Of a stretch of DNA of 49,167 bases, positions 30,001-41,600 are shown in pieces. Both the position numbers and the translations under genes were made by a program. The notes below the pieces were generated by a model that saw nothing but the letters and a program-made list of their open reading frames with translations, had not been told where the DNA came from and did not search any database. This DNA comes from Spirogloea muscicola (taxonomy: Eukaryota > Streptophyta > Zygnematophyceae > Spirogloeales > Spirogloeaceae): the NCBI GenBank assembly GCA_009602725.1, contig WELB01000029.1:849612-898778 (forward strand), given 5' to 3'. The stretch's first letter is position 1, and the number at the start of each line of letters is the position of its first letter.

Positions 30001-30447
30001 TGATCAAGGCCACCGAAACCAGCAGCAATGAGGTCAGTGAGTCGTAGTGTAGCTGCGGCCGTCAAGTGCCACGCTGAGGGCCGATGACTAGGGGTAGTGA
30101 CTGCAAGCGAAGCTGCACCGCGAGGTGCAAGCCGCCTCAAGTGCGGTGGATTGCAGAGCTCTGCGGCCAGCCAGCACCGCTTCTGCTTGCTTGTGGTGTC
30201 ACTGCATGTTCCAAAGACACTCCTGCTAGAGCTAGCCCCAGCGCCACTGACAGTCCATCGCAGTAGGCCTCGAGCCAAGGGTCGGCCATGTTGCCTGGGC
30301 ACACTGAGCAGCAAGCCGCGCCGGCGGCCTCGGTGGCAGGGGCCCGGGCGTCCCCACGGCAGTCTCACCGTAGATGCGGTCTGTGACCTGGAAGAGGCCG
30401 TCCGGCGGCGCGCGGCGGCCGAACCAGCCGCGCCACGTGAACGCCAT
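21061..30447 (-). CDS. Class II formin with PTEN-like domain and giant charged coiled-coil tail (18 exons, 1833 aa)
   Basis: Actin nucleator/elongator. Exons, 5' to 3': 30447-30369, 29962-29838, 29734-29390, 29107-28874, 28698-28477, 28187-26638, 26352-26223, 26064-25993, 25642-25544, 25384-25262, 25050-25000, 24913-24832, 24686-24592, 24309-24238, 24057-23941, 23673-23605, 23329-23263, 23030-21061; all GT-AG, phases close to 1834 codons. PTEN-like domain ~1-190: PPDGLFQVTDRIYVFDSCFS, MDYPRQFEGC, HCERGGWP (C130; the P-loop Arg of HCx5R is absent, so probably catalytically dead). C2 ~190-335 (EWPPPERALTLDC, VMFNTAFLRSN). FH1 ~532-815 is almost continuous Pro. FH2 ~820-1200: RPLHWVKV, FDITELEALFS, MDLRRANNC, LSLGNALNQGT, KMTLMHYLCK, YFGEDPARCPFEQ. 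Tail ~1200-1736 is tandem 23-residue Glu/Arg/Lys repeats, then ~97 residues ending KATTSDKHEKDGKL. An upstream in-frame Met at 30489 would add 14 residues. Confidence 0.93.
21355..22968 (-). repeat. 69-bp tandem coding repeat array (about 23 units) in formin tail
   Basis: The translated unit is AELEKKRLEQEAEEERRKTE plus REA, 23 residues (69 nt), repeated with substitutions across about 538 residues. Units at 22300-22600 are nearly identical at the DNA level; outer units are more diverged. Predicted continuous coiled coil or ER/K-like single helix. Confidence 0.9.
25123..25190. repeat. Purine-rich GGGA/GA tract in formin intron
   Basis: Tandem cacaga, then gagaga, then five ggga units followed by gaaagaaaga-type sequence on the + strand, inside intron 25051-25261. 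On the transcribed sense strand this is a long pyrimidine tract ending ~70 nt after the exon 10 donor. Confidence 0.9.
26085..26113. repeat. Perfect 13-bp inverted repeat (hairpin) in formin intron 7
   Basis: caagtcagcactt, loop gca, aagtgctgacttg: all 13 positions pair. It lies in intron 26065-26222, about 20-50 nt upstream of the acceptor of exon 26064-25993, where a branch point is expected. Confidence 0.9.
26745..27600 (-). repeat. FH1 poly-proline coding tract (G-rich on + strand)
   Basis: A stretch of ~850 nt coding almost only Pro blocks of 6-13 residues separated by short Arg/Gly/Ser linkers (PPRRSAGG, PPRRA types). On the + strand it is long runs of GGTGG/GGAGG that open poly-Gly shadow frames. 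Confidence 0.92.
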
Positions 30448-30815
30448 GGCCCTCCGACCGCCGCCGCCGCTGCCGCCGCCGCCGGCCATGCGGGCGGCCG
30501 CGGGGGTGGACGCGAGCTGCTGGCTGACAGGGAGACAGCTCCCCGGGGACGGCTTTCCGAGCCTTTCCGAGCCTTTCCGAGCCTCCGCCCTTCCAGGCCG
30601 TTCACCTCCTTTCCCCCAGCTGCTGCCGCTTCTATTTCCGCGTCCCCCTGAGCGGGTCACTTTGCTGTAGATTATGTAGGTCTTTAGATGTGCTTGCCTT
30701 TGTACTTGGCCTTTGGCCTTCGTTTGTTTCAAATACACGAAATTTCTCTTAGCCAACTCATTACCCAGTTTACAGGACATTTGTTAAGGCTAGAATTGGC
30801 CTCCCTTTCAATTTC
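30448..30815. promoter_or_regulatory. Formin 5' flank
   Basis: GC-rich leader immediately upstream of the formin start, with CCG repeats and a 10-bp tandem repeat; then AT-richer sequence 30660-30790. Promoter role is inferred from position only. Confidence 0.4.
30551..30584. repeat. 10-bp tandem repeat gcctttccga (3+ units)
   Basis: Three exact copies of the decamer in a row with a partial fourth, about 105 nt upstream of the formin start codon at 30447. Confidence 0.95.
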
Positions 30816-31165
30816 ATGCGCACCCGCGCGCGCCTTCTCTCTTTCCGCGCGCCTTCCAGGACCGTCTCGCTGCAGAGGTCCATGGCCCGGGCGCTGCACC
30901 TTCGTGCCGGCAGAGCCCTCGCTCGCGACCAGGTCCCGGCCAGCATCCGCGACGTCATCTGCACCAGCACGCTGCTGGCCCTCAGCAAGGCCAATGGGGG
31001 GGTCAGGCCCATTGCCGTTGGCGAAGTGCTCTACCGCCTGGTGGGGCGCGCTCTATGGCAACAGCACGCGGGGCTGGCCCAGGAACACCTGGCGCCCCAC
31101 CAATTCGGTGCGGGGCTGCGGAGCGGCGGCGAGGTGGTCGTGCATGGCGTAAGNGCCGTCTCTGG
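30816..31165 (+). pseudogene. Truncated reverse transcriptase relic (non-LTR-like)
   Basis: An open frame from 30816 carries the reverse-transcriptase palm segment: LLALSKANGGVRPIAVGEVL, YRLVGRAL, then HLAPHQFGAGLRSGGEVVVH, the arrangement found in LINE-like RTs of algae and other protists (established knowledge; class assignment inferred). No endonuclease domain precedes it and no YxDD catalytic box follows; similarity stops near an ambiguous base at 31154 and the frame then runs into the patatin leader region. So it is a fragment, not a functional element. It lies between the formin and patatin promoters. I found no target-site duplication or poly-A tail. Confidence 0.72.
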
Positions 31166-31329
31166 CCGGCCCCCCTCCCTCCTCCCGCTCGCGCGCTACA
31201 TGAGCAAGGCCCCCAGAGCCTCACTGGTGCTCTGCTCCACCCCCCTCCTCCGCCCGCCTCCCCGCAAGCTGCCCAGCAGGCGGCCTCAGCCCGGCGCCCA
31301 GCCAGCAGCCGAGCTGCCCACTTCCCGCC

Positions 31330-34300
31330 ATGGCCCACGCCCTCGCCGGCTCCACGACGGCGCAGGTCAGCGGCGCCTCCGCCGCGTCCTGCCACCGCCG
31401 CCCCGGCCGCCAGCACGGCCCGTCTTGCGCCGCCGTCAGCCGGCGCGGACCCAAGACGCCGACCGCGCGGCCCGCGCTCTGGCGGGCGGCCATGGCCATG
31501 TCGCCGCAGGCGGTTGCTGAGACTGTGGCCACGGGCACTACGCCTCCGCAGACGTGGCTCGGCAATGGCGGGCCGCCCACAGGAGGGCCTGGCGACCGGC
31601 CCCACTGGGTGCCCAAGAACCCCCAGTTCCAGCGCATCCTGTCCCTCGACGGCGGTGGCATCCGTGGCATCCTCACAGGTCATAGCCACCACAGCAGCTC
31701 AACCGCCACTGCAATTGCCGATGCAACGTATTAAGCAGGCTGCTGTGAATTGCATCACCGCCGAAGCATTCGAGAATGCGGGTGCTTTAGACGGTCGCCA
31801 GCCTGCTGCTTAATGTGCGGCTTGGGCAACTGAAAAGCTGGGCGGCGGCGCTTCTTGTTCGGCAGCCGTGGTGCTGGAGGGCCTGGAGAACGCCATCTAC
31901 GACGGCCTGACGGCCAAGAACCCCGGCACCAACATCGACCGCAACGAGATCTACCTTGCAGGTGCTGCCATGACCCCGGCGCTTGCTCTGCACGAACATG
32001 CAGAGTGCAGGAGTGCTCGTGGAAGGCCTGGTGCTTCGCTCCTTCATCGTTCCGTCACAAAGAGCGTCTGAGCCAGTTGCGATGCATTGCCCGTGCGCGG
32101 AGACGGAAGATGGTAACCACATCAGCCTGGTCGCGTGCCGTTGTTTCACGGTTGCGTATGCGCACACCGCTGTGGAGGGTGGCCTCAAAAACTGATGCTT
32201 TGGTGTATGCTGTCGCTCACCTCAGCCGGCAATGTCGCGACTGCCTGACGGCACCGCACACGCAGCATGCAGATTTCTTTGACCTGATAGCCGGGACGAG
32301 CACCGGGGCTCTACTCGCCCTGTACTTGGCTTCTCGGGGCAAGACGGATCCCATGGCGGACGGCGTTGAGCCGTCGGATTCGAACAAGGCCCGCAATGGC
32401 AGCGCCGCTGGAGCGCTCGCCATGTACAAGAATCTCGGCCCTCAGATTTTCCCAGCGGGCGACCGCAAGGACGTCGATCCGGGCCTGCTGGGTGTGCTCG
32501 CGGCCCTCATCACGCCCCTCTATGACATTATCGACAAGTTTGTGCCCAAGTTCAAGGCCCTAGGCTCGCCTGAGGCACTTGCCAAGTGGGCGGTCAAAGC
32601 AAAATTCGGGGAGGACGTTATCAATCGCATCTTGCAGAAAACTTTTGCGGGGTTGCAACTCACGCAGCTCTTGGTGAGGCTATTGCTCACTGTCACGAGG
32701 AAGCCATCCATGCTCTTTGCCGAAGCAATTCCAAGTTTTTGTGCCTCAAAGATCACCGCTACTAGCCACTGCATGACATGCATGAGCTTTCTGATCTTCC
32801 TGGTCGGACTATGGATACTCAAGTGTCACGTTGGCACGTGCCTTTGTCCAGAGCTCGGTGGCCATTCCATCCTTTGATATAATTAACGACACGCCATTCA
32901 CATTCTTCTATAACGCCCTGAGCGGCCACTCGGGCTATGCGAGCATCAACCGTTCAGCCTCATTTGGCCAGAGCCTGCAATTCCATCAAAGTGGTTTTCA
33001 GGTCTGGCAGGTGGCTCGTTCAAGCTCAGCAGCGCCGACGTTCTTCCCAGGTAATCTACCCCTGACCTGCCAGCAGATGTCCATCTTCTCCTTCTCCTGA
33101 GCCCAGCCAGTGACTTGATACCTGCCGGCATCTTAAGATCCAGCGTGCTCGCCTGAAAAACCTGTGCTCTGTTGTCGGTACGTTATGTAAAAGTGAGTGG
33201 CAGGACTCAGTTTCCAAGTAATCCGCATACTTCCCTGAGCACTGAAAGAAATCTTGGCTAATGGGAGCATTGACTAAGCCCTCCTTTCCTGCTGCTTCAG
33301 CTTCCAAAGTGCAAAGCCTCCCAGAATCTGATGGCGAGCAGCAGGACTTCATGCTGGTTGATGGCGGTATGCATTCGTCCTGGCACTCTATAAGAGCTCT
33401 TCAGAAAGTAGCTTCCTGCATGCAATACATCCCACTTCTTGGAAGCACGGGGAACTGCTGCTGTGCTAAGACAACCTGTTGAACTTTCAGGCGTTGTTGC
33501 CAATAACCCTACATTGGAGGCCATCGTGGTGCTCAATGCTTGCCTGAAAAAGGCTCAGAGAAAGAACACCTCTGTAGCAGACATAGCCACGTTCTCCGTT
33601 GGGACTGGCCAGGTAGGCACCTCTCCATGAGTATCTTGGCACCTTGACCACTTGCACTAAAAGACGACCAATGAGCCACTGCCTTAGATATAGCAGGTGA
33701 GCTGGATGCTGCTAAATTTCCTGGCACCATCTTTGGTGATTGCTGCACGTCACAAGCAAGTCCTGGCTCTCCCTTGTGTGCAGGTCAAGGGTTCCTTCGC
33801 CGATGATAAGAAGGGCGACTATGGCATCCTGCAATGGATTGTCCCATTGATATCACAGATTCCGACTTCTGGAGCAAGTGACCTTGTGGAAGCCATCGTG
33901 ACGTCCATGTACAACCAGGTCAGGGCTTTGCCTTGAGTTGAGTGCCACCATTGCCAGGCCACATCTGACTCGCACCTTCAGGGAAGAATTTGGATATGCA
34001 CAGTCCTGCATTTGCCATGCCTGGTAATCAGTGACAAGCCACCGGCAGCTTGAGCTCATACCAGTCTGAATAGCAGGTTCTTGGCGGGCCAGAGATTGGC
34101 GACACGGCCGATGATTCCACCACTCTGCAATATCTGCGCATCCAGAAGACCCTCTACCAGGACGATGTGCGGCCTAAGGCGCGGGCCTTTGCGATAGAGT
34201 TCTGCAAGCAGCGGAGCAAGAGCACCAAGGAGGAGGAGAAGAAGGTCGAAGATGATGCAATGGACGCACTGGAGAATGCCTTCACAGCGACTCCGGTGGC

Positions 34301-34415
34301 GATTGCGACACTTGAGGCCATTGGCCGAGAGCTGATTGAGGATGCTACAATCAAGGCTCGCCTTGCCACATTTGTGAACGAGTTTGTCCTCAAGGAGAGT
34401 GTCGTGGCGGCATAG
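31330..34415 (+). CDS. Patatin-like phospholipase (8 exons, 568 aa)
   Basis: Ser-Asp dyad lipid acyl hydrolase. Exons: 31330-31678, 31866-31961, 32273-32673, 32852-33050, 33301-33366, 33491-33612, 33784-33918, 34077-34415; all GT-AG, phases close to 569 codons. The oxyanion Gly-rich loop is DGGGIRG (107-113), the nucleophile is in GTSTG (Ser158) after DFFDLIA, and the catalytic Asp is in LVDGGVVANNP (Asp369). Later patatin landmarks are FSVGTGQ and YGILQWIVPLI. The ~100-residue Ala/Pro/Arg/Ser-rich N-terminus could be a plastid or mitochondrial leader (inference). A Lys/Glu-rich C-terminal helix region (KQRSKSTKEEEKKVEDD) follows the usual domain end. Substrate (galactolipid, phospholipid or TAG) cannot be told from sequence. 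The single ambiguous base at 31154 is outside the model. Confidence 0.93.
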
Positions 34416-35600
34416 CAGTCAATCAGTCAATTGCACTTTTCCACGTCTTTGCCTTCCTCAATGTTTGTTGCCTAACACAAGCCACATGTACAGTCAGTTT
34501 GTGAGGGGCTTAAAAACAGGCCCCATGTTTGGCCGTACTTGCCAAGACGTCGTTTAGAATAGGGCTTTAGTGTGCTGATGCCTCCCGTTTTCCCTTCCTT
34601 CGTGAGATTCATGTCAGCGAGCAGCTCAATGAGTGTACAGGATAGTGACTCTCCCTTCGGCGGAATTGCTTTTGCATGTGTGCCACGAGGAGTGCTATGA
34701 GCTCTTCTGACAAGTAGTGAAGAGGCATGTGTCCTTATGTAAACATGAGATATATGCATACAGCAAGGCGCACCTATGTCGGCCATCCAGCACCGTGATT
34801 GTATGTTTGCAGCCTGAGCTCATTACTCGATCACAAGGATGCAGTTCGCAGGCTCAGCAACTACCCATTATGCTACTGACAGCTCTGCATATCTCATCAT
34901 GACCTATGAGCAAATCTGGCACCTTCTGGCATAAAGCATGCCTACTCGGCCTCCTCTATTTCCCAGGTGCGTCGCTCCTGCCAACCTTGCCCACGACATG
35001 CATCGCTTCTTAGGCATTCCTGGAGATTTGCCACCTAGTGTGGCTGACAATGGTGCTGAGCACGTGCTTAGTGATGCAGCAACGGTCCCTCGGACTTTGA
35101 GGCAGCGCTGGCAGCTGCTCGGGCTATCTGCCAAACACCAAGTGCAGCTCAATGCAGAGAAACGACACATCTGTTCCTCAACCGACGCTTTGACGAGGCT
35201 GTGGGACTCGTCTGAATCCTGCAGCCGCAGTCCTGCTGAAGGGCACAAGTGATCCACCGACTGCGTGAATCATACTGACTTGGACTTGGAGACAAAGTGC
35301 TGCTCAACTGCAAATACATTGAACGTTTCTGTGCCAAGAATAGCTTGTGCTTGTCATCAGGCAGTATGATCCTAATCTTGAACAGGACCCACGTGACTAT
35401 CGCTGTGTAGCTGAAGGTCGGTGTGTGACTAGGTGTCAATGACGTATACGGCTGACATTCTACTATGACAGGTAACAATCACTCTCGCGTGAAGTGCGTG
35501 ACAAGACGGCTGTTGGCCGCTTCTCAGTCACATCAACTGCCAAAATGGTAGGATGGCGAGCCTAGGTAAGAAACCAGCAGCTCATCTAAGGCCGCCGGCT
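34416..35600. other. Convergent spacer (patatin / NAA15), 1.2 kb
   Basis: Unusually long for a 3'-3' spacer in this window. It holds an unrecognised + open frame at 34938-35252 (104 residues) preceded by a pyrimidine tract and AG; the translation shows no domain I know. It could be 3' UTR, a small gene, or a decayed element. Confidence 0.45.
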
Positions 35601-38600
35601 CTAAATCCCGTTGGCTAGCACCTGTGGCGTCCCAGAGCTCAATGCCGCCCGCTCTTTTACTAGTGCAGTTCTTGAGGGCAAACCCACCACTGCAGAGCTC
35701 CTATCTGCCTCAAAACACGCGGCATATGGGAAGAGCTTTTGACACCTAGCTCTCCAACCTGCAAAAGCAGGCAGGTGCCATGGAGCAAACACAAGTCAGG
35801 AGCATCTAAAAGAGCTTGTCATGTCAGGTTTGTGCAGACCTGCTACAGATAGAACATATAATCTGAAAAGGAGCTATAGTGAAGTGGAGTGAAGGTAAAG
35901 CAGGCTTGTCATGAGTAGGCTTGCAAGAAAGAGGCACTGTGATCACAAAGTGTGTCACCTACACCCACACACTGCAAATCTATGCGCCACCACTGTTAGA
36001 TGACTTCATAAGCTTACTGGCAGAGGCAGCAGTGTCCTGAAGTTTCGATTTAAGCAGCTCATCGACAGCCACACAATCCCGCAAACTCCAGACACACGTG
36101 GCCTCTGCTGCCTCTTCGTCCCTGCCAATGCAGACAGCATCACACCATTCAGCTGCACTACATGGCCCAACATTCTTCTCAACAATTATTATGTATACCT
36201 ACTGCGCCAAGAAATATAAATATTCATACTTGATACCCACATCGCCACTTTGAAGCCAATAAGGGCTGCTGTTGTGACGAACTATACTCACCTTCCGTGG
36301 AAAGAAGGCTCAGCTCTCTCGAGTATGCGAACAGCAGAAGCTGTGTCTGTTGGAGTGAGGAGAAGAGACATCTCTGCTGCTGCTAATCTGTGTGGCAACG
36401 ACCCTGCAAGCAGCCAAACTGGCTGAGAACGAGATTGGAAGTTTGGCTGCAAAAGCAGCTTGATAAGGTCATCTTGAAGCCCATTCATGTGATCCTGCCT
36501 GCATATGAGGCAGCCGTCACAACTGACCTGAGTGGGACTTCAGGAAAGCATCATTGTATGCCTGAAGAGAAGCACTGTCAAGTCCCCTGCAGACAGGTAC
36601 CTTGCTGTCAGGACTGAGCCCTCTATTGAGTACTAAACGCACGTGCACTTCCACAAAGTAACAACAGATTGAAACTCTGCAGCTGTCTCCACCCTACTGC
36701 TTGATTTCCTAAAACCTACAACTTGGAGTTGATCGAAAGGCTTAGTGGTTGAGTTGTGAGCAGTACAGGCTCCACACAACTTAGTGTTTGTAGGTCAATT
36801 TTGAATCTCATTTTTTACTCTTGTACTCAAGGAGTGCTTACGCAAATTGCCCCTTCTCGGCCTCCACAACTTCCTGCACAAGTCGCTCGCCAGCTGTCTT
36901 GGGAGAAGGCAGACTCTCCACGAGGTGGAAAAAGCGTACCTGCACGAGGATATCAACAAAGCCGGCATACATTCAGAGGTGAATTGAGCCAAGCACCCAA
37001 GGCTGCTCGCTCCTGAATCATCGACATGCTGTGAAATCCTCTCTCAACCAACATGTATCTAAGACATCAAGCAAAAGCAGGTAACCAACCACCTCTACAA
37101 GAGCTGGACAATTAGCACGTCTGACTTAAAACTCATGATCGCAACAAGTAGGTGTCCTCTTACCATAGACCTGTGCAGAGCAGCACTGTGACTATCAAGT
37201 CGTAGCATTCTTTTCAGTGCCTGCAAACAAATAATAGCAGACAATGCTGTCAAAGAAGCTCTGAATTGAGGCAAATACCAGCATCACTCGATGAGGAAAG
37301 CATGTACTCCTTGATTGTGTTCCTACTTTCTGCCATTATGCACCTTGTCCCTCTCTGTCGAACATTTCGATATGATCCACTGTAGTTGTTGATTATGAGC
37401 CAACATGTTGCTGAGCCAACACTGTCGAGCAGTTTCGAAGCTCCACCACCTTCAGCAGCAATACCTGGAGACCCAACAGGATCTTGCGCCTGCGGATGTA
37501 GACCTCGAACGCCAGTAGATGTGTCTCAAACCTGTCAGAAGCATGCAGCTGCAGCAGCTGTAGGCTCTTTATGGCTTCTCCCAGGGGGTCGTCCACCTAC
37601 ATTGCAAGTCAGTATCAGAGCCTGAGACTGCAATCTTTGATCAGCTGGGCATGTCAGCAAGTACAAAATCATGGCAAGCATTAGGTCAAGCTTAAGCAAG
37701 CACACTGATGGCTGCTAACTTCACTGAGCAGGGCTTCCAAGTGTGACCTGCGCCAACTGGACACCGTCAGGATCAGGATCAATCGCCTTGACCTTCTCCG
37801 TCCCAGTCTTCTTTGACCCTTTGGCCCCAGGGGATGTTGCAGCTGCTGTAGCGGCAGCCTCCTCTTGCTTTGTCCTATCTTCTGCCTCCTGAAGTGCACA
37901 CGAATACTGCTTAAGGAGGTGCAAGGGGCACACATTTAGCCGTAGTGAGCACATGGCTGATTGGACAACAACATCGTAAGAAGCGGGGACCTTTTTAGCT
38001 CGAGCTTCAGCCTTCCGCTGCTTCTGGCGGAGCTTTTTCCTCTCAGATGGGGACATGCTCTGAAGCAGAGCATCATCGTCATCTGCTGATGTCTTGGGTG
38101 GAGCATCAAAGATTTCCAAGTAGCACCTGCAGGAGAAGAGGTGGTGGGCTGATCAGGTGTCCTTTCAACACCTCACCTGAGATGTGCCATATAGAGTAAT
38201 GTGCAAGACCTTGCAACTAATACATGAGGGGAGCACGTGGGTTTCTAACAGCCGAGTGCAACTATGATCACGTACAGGTCTTCACAGTACAAACAGAGAG
38301 AAGCACAATGAGCAATGTGCAAGAGTTGCTTAAAGCTGATATCTGCTCATGTACCGGATGGCGCCTGCAGCTCCTCGACAGAAGAACTTGTGGGAGTGAA
38401 GATGATCCTCAAATTGTAGCATTGACACATAAGCTTTCAAGGTCATCTTTCTCAAGCAATAGGTGTGAAAGTCGAATTGATCCTCGACCTGTGAAGAAAA
38501 CATGTCAAGTGGACTGAGCCAATCGACAGAGGTGGAGCCTGTACCAACCCATGGACTTTGATGACTCCTGATGCATGGTAGCGGACAGCAACACATTGGG

Positions 38601-41600
38601 AAAGGTGACTTACAATATCAGTGTAGTGCTTGTGTACAGCCAAGTACTTCTTCAAAGCCTTTCCAAATTCACGCTGCCTCAAGTGGCTGTTGCCACTCGC
38701 AATCTCATACCTGTACATACCATGTGTAGCAAGCAATTTAAATGCAGCCTGTCAAATGGAGCTGGATACAGTCCACATGTATACTGACTATCTTACTGCT
38801 CACATGTACTGTGTAGCACATCAGTCTCCCATACTGGAGAAGTCAGACATTTCTTAAGTGATTCATTGGCGAGATGGTGCATAGTGTTGATATAGAGAGC
38901 TTGACAAGACCATCAAGAAAGAGATGAGAGCAGCAGAGAGCAAGGGAGGTCCTTACCACATGCACTGCATGTCAAATAGATTGTTGTGCTGCTCTCCATC
39001 CTTTGTGAAAAGAGCTGCAGTCTTCTCTGCCTTGTCAATCTGATGCACAAGGGTCACCACCCAAACGCTCTCAATGTAAGCTCTGTGGTATCTGATTGCT
39101 ACCAGAACTGCTTTTGATAGATTGCTCAAGGACGGCCAATCTGACGTACCTCATCTTACAACCTTATACAACTGGAAAGTACTTGCGATTGTCACATAAT
39201 CTCAAATGTCACTCTCATGCATTGCCACAAGTAATCTAATATGAATTTGGTGTGGACCTATAGAGTTTCTCTAAAGTGCGCAACGACACAAACCTGATCA
39301 GCTTCAAGCAATCTCTTGACACACTCAGAATTCAGAAATCTGTCTGCCAAGTCCATTGTTCGAGCTTCATCTGCCAGCGCTGCAGCTGCAGGTTGATCTC
39401 CCGCATATTTCAGGACCCTCCCCTGCATGAAGAAGTATTCATTCAAGGCTGCAGATCTGCAACTGCAAAGCAAGCAGCATGTCTTTATCACACTCTGGGC
39501 CTCGTACTCGGCAACAGCTAAGTATCAGCCAGTCACTTGTGCGCAGACCTTCACAAGATAGAAGTCTGGTATGCTGTTGTCTCGAAGAATGGCTTCATCA
39601 ATCTTCTTAAGAGCTTTTCCACATTGCTTTCGCTTGTTGTAGTGCTGCAATGACAGACCACGTCCTCCCACATGTCAGCAGGTCAAAACCTTTCTCATCT
39701 GTTATCGTTCTCAGCAAGCTGCAACAGAGACTCCTTAGCACCACAATAGTCATTGAAGATGCTCTGTAAGTGCAGAAGTTAGGGAGGAAATAGTAAAAAA
39801 AAATTCTGATGACCTGTGCAAGTAAGAACAAAGTCCAAAGGAGAGTAGGTGAACTGTTGCTTGCGACACCCGCTTGACTATCCTCTCTGTCAAGGGGAGA
39901 AGCTCAAGTCATATAGTTGAGCGACACATAATGTATGATTGGCAAATAGAGCCGAAGTGCTACTGCACAAAGTCACCGACTCGCTTTGCAAGGTATGGTC
40001 TAATGATGAAGGAACTCAGCAATGCGTCTTATCCCAGTTGGAGTTGTTGCTACAGTTCAGTCGGAGGCCTCACTTTTTTGAAGAAGACATCTCCTCTGAG
40101 CGCATTGATGACTCTATGTCTAAGAACAAGTGCTCCAAAGCATCCGCCTGTTGTCAAGGTACAAATGTAAGCATTAGATCATTAATTGCCCTCACCAAGT
40201 ATTGCGCACCTCTGCAGAAGCTTTGTCACAGGTGTGGCTGGCCTTTGTGGGTATGCTAGCGCTCAGTGCAACACGCAAAACAACAAATCTGCAGATCCTT
40301 ATAGTTTGTTGTCAAGGTTCAAAACCATAGTGCATCCCTCATTACGTCCCTCCCTTCCATGGCAAAGAGTGTGACATGAGCTGACCTTGCCAGGCTGCCG
40401 ATACAGCGGCTTCAAATCCGAGAAAATAGATGGAACCCCCTGTGTACAACAGAAGCACAGCCATCCTTTACAAAGACAAACCAGTGACAGAACCAGTTAT
40501 AGATATTTGTGAACAAGACCTCCAGTTTTGTACTGAAACATCCCTGGCTTCTTCTTTCAGGAGCCACTGTTGTGACAAGCAAATCTCACCTTTTGGAGGA
40601 AAGGTCGCACATACGCCTCTGCTGCAGACAAGAATGCAGCCCCTTGGAGGAAGTCCAAAGGAATGCGCTGGAATGCACAGGCGAAGATTTGTTAGCCATC
40701 ATAAGCTTGTGGCAAGGTGCTCAAACTAACACTGAATACATACTGACTGCTTTAGACTCACACTTGACGACAATGCAATTTCTGTCTGGCAGGTGCCATT
40801 GTTTCGCTCACCATAACCTGCCTCCACAGTCCTTATGACTCTGATTCTGACCGGCTAGCGGACATCATTCTGATGGATGAGCACTGGAGGAGAGCTGACC
40901 AGCCATTACCTTTGCGGCTGTTGAGTGTGGGTATTGCTTCTGAAGGTCACTGTACAGGGTCGTCAGCTGGGAAAGAAGCTGAGCAGCATAAGCACCACCT
41001 TGAGTTGGCTTCAAACCCAAACAAGCCTGCAGTCCCTCGTAGTACCTGGCAAATCCAGGATCAAACTTCAGCTGCCAGCTCCTCACTGCTCACTTTCATA
41101 GCAGGACCATGATGCATTTCAACGCTTCGTCGTCGATGGCGTAGATCAATACCTGTAGTTGTCAGAGTTGAGGGCCAAGAGGGAGCGATAGACTTTTTCG
41201 GCTTCAGCTGGCCTTCTCAACTGCAGCAACAGAGCTGCTCTCCGCTCCTTCAAGCTCAGCTTGTCCAGCTCCATGATCGAAGAAATTTAATTTATGTAAG
41301 AATGATAGACATCATGACCCAATAGTCTTTGATTTCTAAGGGCATGGCAGAAAACGCGACAAGAAGGAGTCAGCAGATCCAACAGGATAGGGGGAGGCAG
41401 GAGGTTAGCTTGATTACTATCTTCTGCTCCTGCTTGGAGAGCTCGTCAAAGGCCTTCTCTGAAGCTCCACACTCTTCCAGCAGCAGGACCTGTTGACCGT
41501 TCAGAAGTAAACATCAGCCAGCCATGAAATACACTCAATTTAAGCTTCAATACCTGCATTCAGAATGTCAAGATATGGCAAGGTGACTTGCAAGACAAGG

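Noticed and set aside
31731-31814. Imperfect inverted repeat ttaagcaggctg / cagcctgctgcttaa in patatin intron 1
   Set aside because: Arms differ by a 3-nt insertion with a ~55-nt loop; too weak to claim a mobile element or structured RNA.
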